Assembly: GCF_000518485.1 (NCBI RefSeq)
Contig: NZ_JADR01000001.1
Coordinates: forward strand, 186,001-250,000
DNA: 64,000 nt
Direction: 5' to 3'
From: Olleya marilimosa CAM030
Lineage (GTDB): Bacteria; Bacteroidota; Bacteroidia; Flavobacteriales; Flavobacteriaceae
Positions 17,682-26,162 of this stretch are shown here, one piece after another. A model generated the notes under the pieces. That model searched no databases and was not told the DNA's origin. It worked only from the letters and a program-made list of their open reading frames with translations. The position numbers and the translations under genes are program-made. Within the stretch, counting starts at the first letter, position 1, and every line of letters begins with the position of its first letter.

Positions 17682-19505
17682 TTATTCTTTAATCAGTTTT
17701 TTAGTAATACTACCGTTGTTGTTTTGTAGTCTTAAAATGTAGACACCTTTACTTAAGCTGGATAGACTAACTTTATTGTTTTTAGAAGTCACGTTACCTT
17801 TTAAAATCTTTTTACCTAAAATATCATAGATTTCAAAGCTAGAGTTTTCATTAACCTCAATAGTTAATAAGCTAGATTTAATAGGGTTTGGATATATTTT
17901 GATTTCTTGTTTGTTAAAGTCTTTAGTGCTTAGCGTAAAGCATGTCCATGATAAATCATCAATTCTAACTCTATTTCCTGACGATAGATTTACTAGTTGG
18001 ACAGTAATGTTATCCACAATATTAATATTGTTTATTGTGGTTGTAGTTGCTACTGTATTGTCTCCAGTGTATGGCACAGTTCCAACAGACGTACCATTTA
18101 CCAAAACATCTAAATTTCCTGCAGATCCACCAAAAGTAAGTTGTGTAGTAACTGTTAAACTACCAATACCTCCAGGAAGCGCAGGAGATGTTAATGATCC
18201 GTTTCTAATACAAATTGCTCTAGAGTTTATTTGTTGGTCAGTTCTAGCGTCTGTTGCAGTCCAACCGTCAGTAATACCATCATTTCCTGTCCAAACTCTT
18301 GTTGCATATGAACCTTGATTTGCTGGTATATTTTCAAAATCTTCAGAAGGACAATTGTTGTCGGTTGGTGTTCCTGCTAATGTAGTTTCAGTTGCTGTTG
18401 CACTTAAATTAGATTGATTTCCTGCAGCATCTTTAGCTAATATTGTAAATGTATAACTAGTCTCTGGTGATAAACCAGTCACAGTAAAAGTTGTAGCATC
18501 AGAACCAGTATTTGTGTAATAAGTTCCATCAACGTATACATCATATGTTGTAACTGCAGTGTCATCTGTTGATGCAGTCCAAGTTAGGTCTATAGTGGTT
18601 TCAGTAGGATTGTTAGCTACTAAATTTAATGGAGTAGAAGGTGCTTGTGTGTCTGTTGGTGGTTGACTTCCCCATCTGTTTTCAGCAGGTGTTCCTCCCC
18701 AAATTACTGTTGCTAAATAAGGGTTGTCAATAAATGGATTACGATTTCCTTGTGCATAGGTGTTTGAAGTATTAGCGTGATATGTATTTCTGTTATCTTC
18801 AATTAACGATACAGGGTCCTCAGCGTTCCAGTCTAATAATATGTTAATCATATTTGGATCAATACTATTAGTGGTTCCGTTTACAGCATAAGTAGGAAGA
18901 CATTGGCTTCCGTATCTTGTGTACATGTACATTATAATTCTTGCTGCATCACCTTTATATTCGTCACCTGGATACCATAGGCTTGAACCACTACTTGTGT
19001 TTCCTGCGTTTCCGGATCCTGCTGCAAATTTTTTATTTCCACGATTAGAATTCATTTGAACGTCCGATGGTCTTAAGTTATGACCATCAGCATAAGGTGG
19101 ACCTGAGGAACCAGAACTATCTAAACTAGGATTTGCTAATGAGTTAGGGAACACATGTTCTCTATTCCAATCAGTACCACTATTCCCACCGTTTAAGTTT
19201 TTATTTCTTGTTCTGTCAGTAACGTGATTGTTATCTGTGTCGCTATAACCGTAAAATAATCTAACGTTATTACTGTTGTCAGTATCTTCATCAGTCATTT
19301 TACTAGCTTCCCAAATACCTGGCGTGTAACTTAAGCTATTGGTATGGTTAACAGCAGTAACAACAGCTAAGTCATTAAATAAATCTAATTGTGTCTTAGT
19401 AAAGTCTACACCATTATAGTAAGCTTGAAGCTCTGTAGGAGGTGTTAACTGCGCATAACTAAAAGCAGTTATTAAAAATGATAGTAATAAGTAAAATTGT
19501 TTCAT
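17682..19505 (-). CDS. Secreted endonuclease I with FN3 domain and T9SS sorting domain
   Basis: A 607-aa, multi-domain exported nuclease. It has a signal peptide (residues 1-18, ending SYA), an endonuclease I domain (about 20-275) with the family's DGHNLRPSDVQMNSNRGNK core, a fibronectin type III domain (about 288-375), a beta-rich region (about 380-530), and a C-terminal T9SS type A sorting domain starting at IKIYPNP and ending KKLIKE. It probably degrades extracellular DNA/RNA for phosphate and nucleosides. Monocistronic, with its own terminator. Confidence 0.92.
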   Translation of the reverse strand: MKQFYLLLSFLITAFSYAQLTPPTELQAYYNGVDFTKTQLDLFNDLAVVTAVNHTNSLSYTPGIWEASKMTDEDTDNSNNVRLFYGYSDTDNNHVTDRTRNKNLNGGNSGTDWNREHVFPNSLANPSLDSSGSSGPPYADGHNLRPSDVQMNSNRGNKKFAAGSGNAGNTSSGSSLWYPGDEYKGDAARIIMYMYTRYGSQCLPTYAVNGTTNSIDPNMINILLDWNAEDPVSLIEDNRNTYHANTSNTYAQGNRNPFIDNPYLATVIWGGTPAENRWGSQPPTDTQAPSTPLNLVANNPTETTIDLTWTASTDDTAVTTYDVYVDGTYYTNTGSDATTFTVTGLSPETSYTFTILAKDAAGNQSNLSATATETTLAGTPTDNNCPSEDFENIPANQGSYATRVWTGNDGITDGWTATDARTDQQINSRAICIRNGSLTSPALPGGIGSLTVTTQLTFGGSAGNLDVLVNGTSVGTVPYTGDNTVATTTTINNINIVDNITVQLVNLSSGNRVRIDDLSWTCFTLSTKDFNKQEIKIYPNPIKSSLLTIEVNENSSFEIYDILGKKILKGNVTSKNNKVSLSSLSKGVYILRLQNNNGSITKKLIKE

Positions 19506-19629
19506 TGGTAAATTTTAAAGTGTAATACAATAAGTAAAGTAAATGTATGTCTGCTATTTTTAATTAAATATCATTGATTTAAAGAATGTTATCTTTAAAA
19601 TGCGTTTTTTTAAGTTGAAATATAATTGT

Positions 19630-20841
19630 TTATTTTCTTTCTAAAAGTGCCATGTAAAATCCATCATAGCCAGTTTGGTGAGATAAAATTTTATTATCCT
19701 TAACTAATGAAAACTCTTTACCGCTTTCTGAAGCTAAAAATTTGGATACTTGATCTTGGTTTTCTGATGGTAAAATAGAACATGTAGCATATACTAATTT
19801 TCCTCCAGATTTGACCATTCTAGAATATGAACTCAAGATTTCGGTTTGTGTTTTTTTTATTTTTTCAATAAATTCAGGTTGCATTTTCCATTTAGCATCT
19901 GGATTTCTTCTTAAAACACCTAATCCAGAACATGGCGCATCTATTAATACACGATCTGCTTTATCATAAAGTTTTTTAATAACTTTAGTAGAGTCTATAT
20001 GTCTAGGCTCAATATTATGCGCTCCAGCTCGTTTAGCACGACGTTTTAATTCTTTTAATTTATTGTCGTAAATATCTAAAGCAATAATTTGGCCTTTATT
20101 TTCCATTAAACTTGCAAGATGTAATGTTTTACCACCAGCACCAGCGCAAGTATCTACAACACGCATTCCAGGTTCTACTTGTAAATATTCTGCAACTAAT
20201 TGTGAAGAGGCATCTTGTACTTCAAAATGACCATTTTGAAAAGCTTCGGTAGTAAAAACATTACCACGTTCGGCTAATTTTAAAGCATTTGGGTATTTAG
20301 CTAACTCTTCAGTTTCAATATCTAAATCAAATAAATCTGATTTAAGTTTTTCTCTAGTTGTTTTAAGTGTGTTTACTCTTAGGATAACATCTGCTTGCTC
20401 ATTTAATGCAGCAGCTTCTTTAGTCCAAACATCTTCTCCTAAAGCTTTAGCAGCTAACTCATCCATCCAATCAGGAAAAGATTCTTTAATTTTTCTAATT
20501 TTAGAAAATTCGTCAAAACGTCCCTTAATTTTTCTTGTAGGTGTGTTTTCAAAATATTTCCAGTCAGGAAGAGAAATTCCTTTTAAAGTAGCCCAAACAG
20601 CAAACATACGCCAAATTTCGTCTCTGTTAAAAGGTTCTTTAACTTCAGCTATTTCGGCATAAAGACGTTTCCATCGTACAATATCATAAGTCGTTTCGGC
20701 AACAAAACCTCTATCACGACTTCCCCAACGTTTATCACGTTTAAGTAATTGTTGTACAACTTTATCTGCATAATGCCCTTCATTAAAGATTAATAATAAA
20801 CCATCAACGGTTGCAAAGCATAAATTTTTGTGTAAGCGCAT
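19630..20841 (-). CDS. RsmB/NOP-family rRNA cytosine-C5 methyltransferase
   Basis: A 403-aa SAM-dependent RNA methyltransferase. The SAM-binding motif is CAGAGGKTLHLA; the two catalytic cysteine segments are DAPCSGLGVLRRNP (motif IV) and YATCSILPSEN (motif VI). An N-terminal NusB-like helical region precedes the fold. An ATG 42 bp further upstream (20883) is in frame, but a -7 box TAACTTTG sits between the two ATGs, so I choose MRLHKN at 20841. It likely modifies 16S rRNA; the exact cytosine cannot be told. Confidence 0.92.
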   Translation of the reverse strand: MRLHKNLCFATVDGLLLIFNEGHYADKVVQQLLKRDKRWGSRDRGFVAETTYDIVRWKRLYAEIAEVKEPFNRDEIWRMFAVWATLKGISLPDWKYFENTPTRKIKGRFDEFSKIRKIKESFPDWMDELAAKALGEDVWTKEAAALNEQADVILRVNTLKTTREKLKSDLFDLDIETEELAKYPNALKLAERGNVFTTEAFQNGHFEVQDASSQLVAEYLQVEPGMRVVDTCAGAGGKTLHLASLMENKGQIIALDIYDNKLKELKRRAKRAGAHNIEPRHIDSTKVIKKLYDKADRVLIDAPCSGLGVLRRNPDAKWKMQPEFIEKIKKTQTEILSSYSRMVKSGGKLVYATCSILPSENQDQVSKFLASESGKEFSLVKDNKILSHQTGYDGFYMALLERK

Positions 20842-20862
20842 TTTTTTGTATTTAATAACGTG

Positions 20863-20870
20863 CAAAGTTA
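20863..20870 (-). promoter_or_regulatory. -7 promoter element of the rRNA methyltransferase gene
   Basis: TAACTTTG on the minus strand matches TAnnTTTG exactly and lies 21 bp upstream of the chosen ATG. No good TTG is found at the -33 distance. It decides the start codon of the gene. Confidence 0.5.
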
Positions 20871-20954
20871 CGGTAAATAACACGAATTTGTGTTACTTTT
20901 TAACATTAAGATATTATAGATTTGTTATTTAGAAAATAATTTTAAATAAATGCG

Positions 20955-20982
20955 CAAGTTTTTTTAATCTATGGCATCTAAA
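20955..20982 (+). promoter_or_regulatory. ECF-type promoter, copy 1 (sigma factor gene)
   Basis: CAAGTT-N14-CATCTAAA, with CAAGTT at 20955-20960 and CATCTAAA at 20975-20982. It lies 28 bp before the TTG start of the ECF sigma gene. The same pair of boxes recurs four more times in the next 5.2 kb. It does not resemble the housekeeping TTG/TAnnTTTG promoters of this genome, and suggests that the sigma factor controls itself. Confidence 0.75.
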
Positions 20983-21010
20983 GTATTAACAACTGGAATA
21001 AATAGCATTT

Positions 21011-21589
21011 TTGACAGAAACAGATTTTATACACCAACTTAAGGCACAAAACAGAGCGTCTTATAGTAAGCTTTTGGAGGATTTTCAGCACAAAGTGTAT
21101 GGGACTTGTTTATCTTTTGTGCCAAATAGGGAAGATGCAGAGGATATTGCGCAGGAGGTTTTTGTAGAGGTTTTTAATTCTATTGATAAATTTAAGCAAG
21201 AGTCTAAACTATCCACATGGATATATAGGATTACAACTAATAAATGTTTAGAGTTTATTAGAAAAAAAAATGCTAAAAAACGTTTTGCATTTTTACAATC
21301 CTTATCCGGAAATGATTATAATCTTGATAAAGCAAGTTACTTTACAGAGATTAATCATCCAGGATTAGTATTGGAACAAAAGGAAACCAGTGAGGTCTTA
21401 TTTTTAGCTATTAACAAATTGCCAGAAGCACAACGTATAGTTTTTACATTAAATAAAATTGATGATAAAAGCTATAAAGAAATTAGCGAAATTACTAATA
21501 GAAGCATTGGGTCCATTGAATCTTTATTGTTTAGAGCCAAAAAGAATTTACAAAAAACATTAGAAAATTTTTATAAAAATCAAGAGTAA
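21011..21589 (+). CDS. ECF RNA polymerase sigma factor (module 1)
   Basis: A 192-aa sigma-70 group 4 protein. Region 2 covers about residues 25-90 (NREDAEDIAQEVFVEVF, then STWIYRITTNKCLEFIRKK); region 4 covers about 130-185 (LPEAQRIVFTLNKIDDKSYKEI, SIGSIESLLFRAKKNL). The start is TTG at 21011: an in-frame stop lies four codons upstream and no ATG is available in frame. The following genes encode a single-span anti-sigma candidate and a periplasmic sensor-like protein, an order resembling CnrYXH-type metal-responsive sigma systems. I infer that it drives the five CAAGTT/CATCTAAA promoters of this region. Confidence 0.93.
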   Translation: MTETDFIHQLKAQNRASYSKLLEDFQHKVYGTCLSFVPNREDAEDIAQEVFVEVFNSIDKFKQESKLSTWIYRITTNKCLEFIRKKNAKKRFAFLQSLSGNDYNLDKASYFTEINHPGLVLEQKETSEVLFLAINKLPEAQRIVFTLNKIDDKSYKEISEITNRSIGSIESLLFRAKKNLQKTLENFYKNQE

Positions 21590-21591
21590 CG

Positions 21592-21619
21592 CAAGTTTTT
21601 AAAAACTTTTACATCTAAA
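21592..21619 (+). promoter_or_regulatory. ECF-type promoter, copy 2 (anti-sigma candidate)
   Basis: CAAGTT (21592-21597), 14 bp, CATCTAAA (21612-21619). It sits directly after the sigma gene stop and only 5 bp before the ATG at 21625. A transcript starting at the usual distance from the downstream box would begin at or next to the start codon. Confidence 0.65.
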
Positions 21620-21624
21620 TTAAT

Positions 21625-21939
21625 ATGAACGCAAATAAAAATATTCAAGATAAAATAGATAGCACATTAAATGCTTTAGATACGTTAAATAGTGTCCAAG
21701 TGTCTCCTTTTTTTAAAGATAAAACTATGCAAAAAATGTTTGCAGAAAAACAAACTATTTCTAAGTCTTGGAGTTGGTTTACACCACAATTACAATTAGC
21801 AACGTTAGTCTGTGTAGTTATTGTAAACGTTTATGCTATCCGTCAAATAAAAAGCACAAAATATAATGAAGCTATCTCTAGTTTTGCCTCAGATTATGGA
21901 CTGAGCTCTGAATCAGAATCTTCATTATTTAATTTATAG
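21625..21939 (+). CDS. Single-span membrane protein, candidate anti-sigma factor (module 1)
   Basis: 104 aa. A polar N-terminus (about residues 1-50, presumably cytoplasmic, containing SPFFKDKTMQKMF) precedes one transmembrane helix (LQLATLVCVVIVNVYAI, about 56-72) and a short acidic tail outside. This layout is that of small anti-sigma factors such as CnrY, and the position right after an ECF sigma gene supports the role. Sequence similarity alone does not prove it. The next gene starts 2 bp after its stop. Confidence 0.7.
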   Translation: MNANKNIQDKIDSTLNALDTLNSVQVSPFFKDKTMQKMFAEKQTISKSWSWFTPQLQLATLVCVVIVNVYAIRQIKSTKYNEAISSFASDYGLSSESESSLFNL

Positions 21940-21941
21940 TT

Positions 21942-22403
21942 ATGAAAAAAAATACAGTTTTATATCTGTTACTAATTGTTTTAATTATAATGAATGGATT
22001 TTTTCTATTCAATTATATTGGACGTCCAGGTCAGAATGGACCTAAAGCTTCAGGAGATTTTATAGCTTCAGAATTAAATTTTAATGACCAACAATTAGCA
22101 CAATTTAAAAGTTTAGAGACTAAACACCATGATGTTATGCGTGCAGTTGGTGATGATATTAAGTCTTTAAAAGATCAATTATTTACTAACATTACAGCAA
22201 AAGCTGTCAATCAAAAAGATATTGACAATTTAATAGCAAACATTGCAGACAAAACAATAATTAAAGAAAATGAATTGTTTAAAAGGCTACGAGGCATCTA
22301 CAAGTTATGTGATGATAAACAAAAAGAACAATTTAAATCAATTATAAAGAAAGCACGAAGATTTGATAATCAAGGACCAAAACATCCTAGAAGACCAGAG
22401 TAA
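21942..22403 (+). CDS. CnrX/CpxP-like periplasmic sensor protein (module 1)
   Basis: 153 aa: an N-terminal membrane anchor (about 5-25) followed by a helical periplasmic domain, as in the Spy/CpxP and heavy-metal-sensor (CnrX) families. The first helix carries KHHDVM (His62, His63, Met66), side chains able to bind a metal; the C-terminus is basic (KHPRRPE). In CnrYXH, CnrX senses Co/Ni and controls release of the sigma factor by CnrY. The same triad order here suggests a metal or envelope-stress sensor; the ligand is unknown. Confidence 0.75.
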   Translation: MKKNTVLYLLLIVLIIMNGFFLFNYIGRPGQNGPKASGDFIASELNFNDQQLAQFKSLETKHHDVMRAVGDDIKSLKDQLFTNITAKAVNQKDIDNLIANIADKTIIKENELFKRLRGIYKLCDDKQKEQFKSIIKKARRFDNQGPKHPRRPE

Positions 22404-22420
22404 AACGCTTTTCTAAAATT

Positions 22421-22456
22421 AAAAAAGACCTTCAGTAAATTGAGGGTCTTTTTTTT
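22421..22456 (+). terminator. Terminator after the sigma/anti-sigma/sensor genes
   Basis: The stem AAAAAAGACCTTCA / TGAGGGTCTTTTTT (one G-U pair) has a 6-nt loop and continues into a T-run. It closes the first transcription unit of the ECF region. Confidence 0.85.
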
Positions 22457-22481
22457 GTGTTTTGTTTAACATACTTACACA

Positions 22482-22509
22482 CAAGTTATTTAATAAATAG
22501 TCATCTAAA
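22482..22509 (+). promoter_or_regulatory. ECF-type promoter, copy 3 (EF-hand/CotH unit)
   Basis: CAAGTT (22482-22487), 14 bp, CATCTAAA (22502-22509), 26 bp before the ATG of the EF-hand gene and after the preceding terminator. Spacing and both boxes match copies 1, 2 and 5. Confidence 0.75.
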
Positions 22510-22535
22510 TAGGCATAACAAATAAATTTTTAGAT

Positions 22536-22820
22536 ATGAAAAGTAACTTATTAAGTAAAGCAGTTTTAGTTTTTGGATTAACAATTTTAAGTGTTAATAG
22601 TACCAATGCACAATCTAACGATAGAGATAAAAAGGAGCCACCTACTTTTAGTCAATTATTAAAAGAAATGGATAAGGATGAAGATGGTAAATTATCTAAA
22701 ACAGAAATTAAAGGACCTTTAAAAGACAACTTTGATAAAATTGACGCAGATGAAGATGGTTTTATTACTGAAGCAGAATTTAAAAAAGCTCCAAAACCAA
22801 AAAAAAGAGAACGTAAATAG
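22536..22820 (+). CDS. Small exported two-EF-hand protein
   Basis: 94 aa with a signal peptide (about 1-25, ending NAQ). Two canonical EF-hand loops, DKDEDGKLSKTE (46-57) and DADEDGFITEAE (70-81), are separated by the linker IKGPLKDNFDKI; both have acidic residues at positions 1, 3, 5 and 12 and Gly at 6, so Ca2+ binding is expected. The tail is a run of Lys/Arg. The same two-loop module with nearly the same linker forms the C-terminus of the YHYH protein at 25005. Co-transcribed with the CotH gene, 31 bp downstream. Confidence 0.88.
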   Translation: MKSNLLSKAVLVFGLTILSVNSTNAQSNDRDKKEPPTFSQLLKEMDKDEDGKLSKTEIKGPLKDNFDKIDADEDGFITEAEFKKAPKPKKRERK

Positions 22821-22851
22821 TTAGCTAAAATAACCAATAAACCATAATGAT

Positions 22852-24288
22852 ATGAAGTACATAAATAGTAAATTAAATCTGTTACTAATAGTAATTGCAT
22901 TTAGTGTAACGTTAACAACTTTTAGTTCTTGTAACAATGATGAAGATGTAATAACAACGACTGAGGAAGACGAGGTTGCAGTAGTAATTGATGATACAGA
23001 TTTTGAAACTACAGATTGGACAACAGCAACCCATAGTAAGGATGCAGATCCAAATTTTGACGAAGTCTTTGAAGATAACGCAGTAAAAAGACTAGACATT
23101 GTCATTACAGAAGCACGCTGGCAAGCCATGTTAGATGATATGACAAATCTATACGGTACATTTGGTTCTGGAGCAGGAGGACCTGGAGGAGGTTTAACCG
23201 AAACTGATGAAGATCCAATTTTTGTACCTGCCGAAGTATATTATAATGGTATACAATGGTATCGTGTAGGTGTTAGATTTAAAGGTAATTCTAGCTTACA
23301 AACTAGTTGGCAAAATGGGATTTTAAAATTGTCTTTTAAATTAGATTTTGACGAGTTTGAAGATGACTATCCGCAAATAGATAACCAACGTTTTTATGGC
23401 TTTAAAAAATTAAGCCTTAAAAATAATTATGATGACAAGTCTATGTTGCGCGAAAAAGTAGCTACAGATGTTTTTAGAAACGCAGGATTAGTAGCTTCGC
23501 ACACTGCTTTTTATACAGTTTATGTAGATCATGGTGAGGGACCACAATATTTTGGCGTGTATACTATGGTGGAGGAAGTAGATGATACGGTTTTAGATAC
23601 ACAATTTTCTGATGACGATGGTAACTTGTATAAGCCAGATGGTGATGCAGCTAGTTTTGCTCTTGGAACTTATAATGAAAGTGAATATGTTAAAAAAACA
23701 AACGAAGATGAAGGCGATTTTAATGATGTTGCTAGCCTTTTAGCTGTGGTAAACGATGAGTCTAGAATAACAGACCCTGAAACTTGGAGATCAAACTTAG
23801 ATGCTATTTTAGATACTGATGTGTTTTTAAAATACTTAGCAGTAAACACAGTAGTCCAAAATTGGGATACTTATGGAAGGATGACTCATAATTATTTTTT
23901 ATATAATAATCCTGATACAAGCAAGCTAACATGGATTCCTTGGGATAATAATGAAGCATTGCAAACAGGAAAAATGGGAGGATCATTACCATTGGACTTT
24001 TCTGGATTAAATAGCGCAGAATGGCCATTAATAGGTTATTTGTATCAAGATTCGGTTTACAAATCACAGTATGATACTTATGTGCAAGACGTTGTTGATA
24101 ATGCTTTTAATGTTAGCACAATTCAATCTCTTTATACAAATTATGCAGCGTTAATACAACCTTATGCAACATCAGAAGTTGCTGGTTATAGCTTTTTAGA
24201 AAACGGATCAGATTTTCAAAATGCAGTTAATCAATTAAATACGCATGTATCTTCACGTGCTGCTGCAGTAAGTGATTATTTAGATTAA
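22852..24288 (+). CDS. CotH-kinase family lipoprotein
   Basis: 478 aa. The signal peptide ends at lipobox cysteine Cys27 (FSSCNND), followed by an acidic stretch. The CotH domain covers about residues 75-400: VRFKGNSS, then FYGFKKLSLKNNYDDKSMLRE, the YFGVYTMVEEVDD strand and the C-terminal IPWDNNEAL segment, where the WDxD motif of many relatives reads WDNN. CotH proteins are secreted protein kinases (in Bacillus they phosphorylate coat proteins). A surface or periplasmic kinase acting on a neighbouring secreted protein is possible but inferred. Confidence 0.9.
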   Translation: MKYINSKLNLLLIVIAFSVTLTTFSSCNNDEDVITTTEEDEVAVVIDDTDFETTDWTTATHSKDADPNFDEVFEDNAVKRLDIVITEARWQAMLDDMTNLYGTFGSGAGGPGGGLTETDEDPIFVPAEVYYNGIQWYRVGVRFKGNSSLQTSWQNGILKLSFKLDFDEFEDDYPQIDNQRFYGFKKLSLKNNYDDKSMLREKVATDVFRNAGLVASHTAFYTVYVDHGEGPQYFGVYTMVEEVDDTVLDTQFSDDDGNLYKPDGDAASFALGTYNESEYVKKTNEDEGDFNDVASLLAVVNDESRITDPETWRSNLDAILDTDVFLKYLAVNTVVQNWDTYGRMTHNYFLYNNPDTSKLTWIPWDNNEALQTGKMGGSLPLDFSGLNSAEWPLIGYLYQDSVYKSQYDTYVQDVVDNAFNVSTIQSLYTNYAALIQPYATSEVAGYSFLENGSDFQNAVNQLNTHVSSRAAAVSDYLD

Positions 24289-24317
24289 AAATTATAATTA
24301 ATTTGTTGATAGTAGTT

Positions 24318-24351
24318 AAAGGCTTCATTATGTAAAACTTATGAGGCCTTT
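24318..24351 (+). terminator. Terminator after the CotH gene
   Basis: The stem AAAGGCTTCAT / ATGAGGCCTTT (one wobble pair) has a 12-nt loop and T-rich flank, 29 bp downstream of the CotH stop. Confidence 0.6.
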
Positions 24352-24406
24352 ATTATCTCGATATACAATTAACACGAAACACATTCAACATAAAAATATT
24401 TAATAA

Positions 24407-24435
24407 CAAGTTTTATATAAAAAAAATCATCTAAA
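24407..24435 (+). promoter_or_regulatory. ECF-type promoter, copy 4 (EF-hand/YHYH unit)
   Basis: CAAGTT (24407-24412), 15 bp, CATCTAAA (24428-24435), 20 bp before the ATG at 24456. The boxes are identical to the other copies; the spacer is one base longer. Confidence 0.7.
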
Positions 24436-24455
24436 GCTTATAAACAGGATTTAAA

Positions 24456-24983
24456 ATGAAAAATAACCAATTAAAAACAGGACTTACAATTTTTTCAATG
24501 CTATTATGTTTTAGCGTTTTTGCTCAAGGACCTCCAGGTGGAGGTGGACAAGGCGGAAGAGGAGGCGGAAGAGGTCAGCAACGTGGTGGCACACCAGATG
24601 CGTCTGAAATTCTTTCAAAATTAGACACTAATAAAGATCAAGTGATTGATAAAGAGGAAGCTGCTAATGATAAAAGAGGAAAAATTGTTAAAGATTTTGA
24701 TGTTATTGATACTAACGAAGATGGAGTCATAGATTTAGATGAATTGAAAGCGTCTTTAGATGATAAAAAACCTAAAAAGATTTCAGCAAATAAAATAATT
24801 AAAGAAGTAGATGATAATGCAGACGGAACTTTAAACGAATTAGAAGTTGCTGCAAAAAATAAAATAGAATTATCGGACAATTTTAGTAAGATTGATACTA
24901 ATAGTGATGGCGAATTAGACTTAGCTGAGTTAAAGGCGTTTTATGAAACACATGATAAACCCAAACGTAAAAAAAGAGATTGA
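24456..24983 (+). CDS. Exported four-EF-hand protein with Gly-rich segment
   Basis: 175 aa. A signal peptide (about 1-24, ending FAQ) is followed by a Gly/Arg-rich segment (25-45) and four EF-hand loops: DTNKDQVIDKEE (57-68, Gly6 replaced by Gln), DTNEDGVIDLDE (85-96), DDNADGTLNELE (119-130) and DTNSDGELDLAE (147-158). The last three are canonical, so a calmodulin-like Ca2+-binding secreted protein is expected. The C-terminus is basic. It shares a transcript with the YHYH gene 21 bp downstream. Confidence 0.88.
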   Translation: MKNNQLKTGLTIFSMLLCFSVFAQGPPGGGGQGGRGGGRGQQRGGTPDASEILSKLDTNKDQVIDKEEAANDKRGKIVKDFDVIDTNEDGVIDLDELKASLDDKKPKKISANKIIKEVDDNADGTLNELEVAAKNKIELSDNFSKIDTNSDGELDLAELKAFYETHDKPKRKKRD

Positions 24984-25004
24984 TTTAATTTCAAAAAAAA
25001 GAAT

Positions 25005-26147
25005 ATGAAAAGCCTATATAAAGTTTTAGTACTTGTAATGCTTGGTCTGTTGTTTGGTTGTAATAGTCAAAAAAAGACAACAACACATAGCCATGATGGA
25101 TTACAAAATCATTCGCATGATACAGATCACACATTTAAAACAACAAATAATTACTATGGTAATTATGAGCTTGAAGACACTACGTATGGTACAAAAACTA
25201 AGGTTACGGTTAATGGTGATATACGTGTTATGGTAACTAATTCGTTGCCAAACCACGAAACAGGTACATTTCCTAATCAAGGAAATCCTAATACTATAGC
25301 AGCTCAAAATATTACCTATAAATTTCCGGTGACACCTAAATATACAGGAAAAGCACAGTGGATGAGAGAGCCAGGAATAGCTTTAAACGGTATAAAATTT
25401 GAACCTCAAACAGCAGAGGTTGTTGTTTGTGATACAGGAGAAAATTATCGTGTAGAGGCTATTCAGGATGTTATTGATTTAGGTTTGGATTTTAATCATG
25501 CTCACGTACAACCTACAGGAGCTTATCACTATCATGGTACACCAACATCTCTAATTTCAAAATTTGATATAGGACAAGATTTGGTTCATATAGGTTTTGC
25601 TCATGATGGATTTCCTATGTACTATTCTAAAAGTGGACAATATAAACCTAGCTTTAAATTGTTAGACGGAACCAGAGAAGGTGAGGATTGTACTTATGAT
25701 AATCCACATCAACATATGGATATTGCTGTTGGAGGACATCATGACGGAACGTATGGTTCAGATTACGAGTATGTAGCTGGTTATGGCGATTTGGACGAGT
25801 GTAATGGTATTACTGTAGATGGTAAGTATATGTATTTAGTAACTAATGAATTTCCTTACGTTGGTCGTTGTGTTATGGGAGAAGTAGAAAGTCAAGAACA
25901 AGGACCTCCAAATGGTCAACAAAATGGTCAAGAAGGACGTCCAGAACCATCACAGATTATTAAACATATGGATGATAATAAGGATGGCAAATTGTCAAAA
26001 AATGAAGTTAAAGGACCTTTAAAAGAAGATTTTACTAAAATAGATGCTAATGACGATGGGTTTTTAACTAAAGAAGAATTGCAAAAAGTCTCAAATAACA
26101 GAGGTCAAAGACCACTCGGAAAAAAAACTCAAGTTGAAAAAAAATAA
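25005..26147 (+). CDS. YHYH-domain lipoprotein fused to two EF-hands
   Basis: 380 aa. The lipobox ends at Cys19 (LLFGCNS); a His-rich segment follows (His28, 30, 36, 38, 42). The YHYH domain covers about 60-290, with the name motif GAYHYHG (174-177), AHDGFPMYY and a second His cluster (HQHMD, GGHHDG). After a Gln/Gly/Pro linker come two canonical EF-hand loops, DDNKDGKLSKNE (323-334) and DANDDGFLTKEE (347-358). YHYH-domain function is unknown; the clustered histidines suggest metal binding. The fusion joins a Ca2+ module to a likely transition-metal module. Confidence 0.85.
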   Translation: MKSLYKVLVLVMLGLLFGCNSQKKTTTHSHDGLQNHSHDTDHTFKTTNNYYGNYELEDTTYGTKTKVTVNGDIRVMVTNSLPNHETGTFPNQGNPNTIAAQNITYKFPVTPKYTGKAQWMREPGIALNGIKFEPQTAEVVVCDTGENYRVEAIQDVIDLGLDFNHAHVQPTGAYHYHGTPTSLISKFDIGQDLVHIGFAHDGFPMYYSKSGQYKPSFKLLDGTREGEDCTYDNPHQHMDIAVGGHHDGTYGSDYEYVAGYGDLDECNGITVDGKYMYLVTNEFPYVGRCVMGEVESQEQGPPNGQQNGQEGRPEPSQIIKHMDDNKDGKLSKNEVKGPLKEDFTKIDANDDGFLTKEELQKVSNNRGQRPLGKKTQVEKK

Positions 26148-26162
26148 ATTTTGCTAAGACCG

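Noticed and set aside
17899-18318. A 139-codon plus-strand frame inside the secreted endonuclease gene.
   Set aside because: Antisense to the FN3 and sorting-domain region; no start signal and no family resemblance.
20971-21042. A 23-codon frame starting ATG at 20971 that overlaps the start of the module 1 sigma gene, as a possible leader peptide.
   Set aside because: Its ATG lies between the two boxes of the ECF promoter, upstream of the expected transcript start, so it would not be transcribed from that promoter.
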